DNA of 8,846 bases, from contig CAMLER010000179.1 of NCBI GenBank assembly GCA_946478915.1, positions 1 to 8,846 of the forward strand. The letters run 5' to 3'. Shown one piece after another: positions 7,991 to 8,846 of the stretch; within the stretch, counting starts at the first letter, position 1; every line of letters begins with the position of its first letter. The notes under the pieces are model-generated. The model was not told the origin of the DNA and ran no database searches. It saw only the letters and a program-made list of their open reading frames with translations. The position numbers and the translations under genes are program-made. This DNA comes from an uncultured Chryseolinea sp. (GTDB taxonomy: Bacteria; Bacteroidota; Bacteroidia; Cytophagales; Cyclobacteriaceae).

Positions 7991-8000
7991 TTTTTTTTTT
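7991..8000 (+). repeat. Homopolymer tract of ten T's at the frame break
   Basis: Ten consecutive T's lie between a G at 7990 and a C at 8001. It is the longest mononucleotide run I noticed in the window and sits exactly where the reading frame of the membrane-protein gene shifts. In the mRNA it would be a U10 run. Nine T's give the continuous protein; ten give a stop at 8160. Confidence 0.97.
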
Positions 8001-8505
8001 CGAGGGATATAAGACCACAAAGTTTTATCACTGTAATTCCCAGCCTCAGTTTCTTCATGACGCATTCGCTTCTTGTTATTCACAAGAAAAAGTTTGCAGA
8101 GATCGGGATTTGGATACTGTTGATTACAACCATATGCATAAGTTACATGGCTCGATATGAAGTACTTCCAGTTGAATACTCCAGCCTGCTGGTTAAGAAT
8201 GAAAAGCTGACCACGCCGGCAAAAAGGATACTGGTTTTGGATGATCAGATCGATGTGTATAAGAATTATTCACTGGCGTCGCCCTTTTTTAATTGGGAGT
8301 TATCGAAGACAATATTCGCGACTCCGGAATATTACGAAAGTGTTATTACAGTGTATAATGGACTACGCAACGATCCACCGGATATTATCAGAGATAAAGA
8401 CGACAAACTAAAACCCTTTCTGGATCGCGCTCCACAACTCAGACAAATGTATGTCCGGGCTGCGCCCTATTATATAAAGCAATCACGGCAGTAAAGTGAT
8501 CGCGC

Positions 8506-8846
8506 CTAACAACTTATCTTATTAACCCGTGTGGCGTGCCTGCCTCCTTCAAAATCCGTTGCAATAAATGTGTTGGCGATCTGCTGCGCTACAGTGAAAT
8601 CGATGAATCGCGCTGGAAGACATAGGATATTGGCATTGTTATGCCGTCGGGCAAGCGAGGCAAGTTCTTCAGTCCAACAGATCGCTGCACGAATTCCCTG
8701 ATGTTTATTTGCTGTGATAGCCACACCGTTAGCACTGCCGCATACCAGAATGCCAAGATCAAATTCCTTGTTTTCAACTGCGATCGATACCGGGTGCGCC
8801 AAGTCAGGATAATCTGCGGAATCACGGGAATGAGTGCCAAAATCTT
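8506..8846 (-). CDS. rpiB: Ribose-5-phosphate isomerase B (N-terminus cut by window edge)
   Basis: The frame is open from the right edge to the TAG at 8506-8508, giving 112 residues beginning DFGTHSRDSADYPDLAHPV; about 30-35 N-terminal residues (including the SDHAG-type motif) lie outside. RpiB interconverts ribose-5-phosphate and ribulose-5-phosphate in the pentose phosphate pathway, in the cytosol. The catalytic-cysteine loop is present as LVCGSANGVAITANK, with Cys equivalent to E. coli Cys66, so this is the Cys-type enzyme and not the Glu variant of mycobacteria. The sugar-phosphate-binding segment ARRHNNANIL and the C-terminal FEGGRHATRV also match. The TTG at 8800-8802 is an internal leucine, not a start. 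The gene converges on the membrane-protein gene, 11 bp apart. A galactose-6-phosphate isomerase relative (LacA/LacB) is less likely given the motifs. Confidence 0.95.
   Translation of the reverse strand, partial: DFGTHSRDSADYPDLAHPVSIAVENKEFDLGILVCGSANGVAITANKHQGIRAAICWTEELASLARRHNNANILCLPARFIDFTVAQQIANTFIATDFEGGRHATRVNKISC

Larger units (their letters stand above)
7048..8494 (+). pseudogene. Polytopic GT-C-like membrane protein, interrupted by a frameshift at a T10 tract
   Basis: Two overlapping frames encode one protein. The first (7048-8160) is in frame through about residue 315 and then gives 52 residues of non-family-like sequence. The true continuation (PQSFITVIPSLSFF, then a last TM and a soluble tail) lies in the +1 frame and ends with TAA at 8492-8494. 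Deleting one T from the run at 7991-8000 joins them into 481 residues, reading HVFFSRDIRPQSF across the join. About ten hydrophobic segments are visible (first at 30-46), followed by a soluble tail of about 110 residues containing the segment NDPPDIIRDKDDK. After TM1, Glu55 and the pattern GRTLYSEIIDLSGPL (68-82) resemble the GT39/GT-C sugar transferase loop (acidic residue, G-x-x-Y-x-D, PL). A lipid-linked sugar transferase is therefore plausible but unproven. The start is uncertain: TTG 7048 leaves only 24 bp to divergent rbfA, while TTG 7099 sits just before LRYFRINDPYR and fits better. If the extra T is a sequencing error the gene is intact. The only ATG-started second-frame piece is 8057-8494. 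Confidence 0.8.

Noticed and set aside
7862..8160. First part of the second-frame ORF of the membrane-protein gene, as an independent gene starting at 7862
   Set aside because: Up to about 7990 this frame is the shadow of the real coding frame; only the part after the T10 tract carries family-like sequence.
8589..8840. 83-residue minus-strand ORF at the right end
   Set aside because: It is an alternative frame of rpiB, whose catalytic and sugar-binding motifs are clear in the other frame.
1..8846. A new defence, mobile or biosynthetic system in this window
   Set aside because: All eight genes belong to recognisable housekeeping or envelope families, with no integrase, transposase, repeats, CRISPR-like array or toxin-antitoxin pair; SNF2 helicases occur in some defence systems, but no partner gene is present here.

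Overview
The window looks like ordinary chromosomal DNA from a member of the Bacteroidota, probably a Cytophagales-like lineage. The grounds are the protein families: a DUF3857-type transglutaminase-like protein, a Bacteroidota-style SNF2 helicase with a long N-terminal extension, and an rbfA gene followed directly by a LolC/E-type permease. GC content is moderate by eye, ribosome-binding sites are weak, and TTTG-type promoter-like motifs occur. The lineage is inferred from remembered family resemblance, not from a search.

Layout, left to right. (1) 1-649, plus strand: C-terminal third of a DUF3857-family protein, cut by the window edge. (2) 653-1459, minus: a complete short-chain dehydrogenase/reductase, convergent with (1) and 3 bp from it. 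(3) 1508-2386, plus: a lysophospholipid/lipid A (LpxL/HtrB-type) acyltransferase, divergent from (2) across a 48-bp gap. (4) 2367-5306, minus: a 979-residue SNF2-family helicase whose 3' end overlaps the acyltransferase 3' end by 20 bp. (5) 5399-6625, minus: a four-TM FtsX/LolC/LolE-type ABC permease. (6) 6631-7023, minus: rbfA, immediately upstream of the permease and almost certainly co-transcribed with it. (7) 7048-8494, plus: a polytopic membrane protein with a GT-C glycosyltransferase-like look, split into two frames at a run of ten T's. (8) 8506-8846, minus: rpiB, truncated by the right edge.

Functionally this is a mixture of housekeeping and envelope genes: 30S subunit maturation (RbfA), lipoprotein release or other envelope transport (permease), lipid A acylation, a probable envelope glycosyltransferase, pentose phosphate metabolism (RpiB), DNA/chromatin remodelling (SNF2) and a generic oxidoreductase. 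Coding density is very high; no intergenic gap exceeds 100 bp. I see no RNA gene, CRISPR array, insertion sequence, prophage or defence island.

The most notable feature is the frame break at the T10 tract (7991-8000). Removing one T restores a single protein of about 465-481 residues. It may be a sequencing error, a true or phase-variable mutation, or a transcriptional slippage site. I do not see a convincing undescribed multi-gene system.
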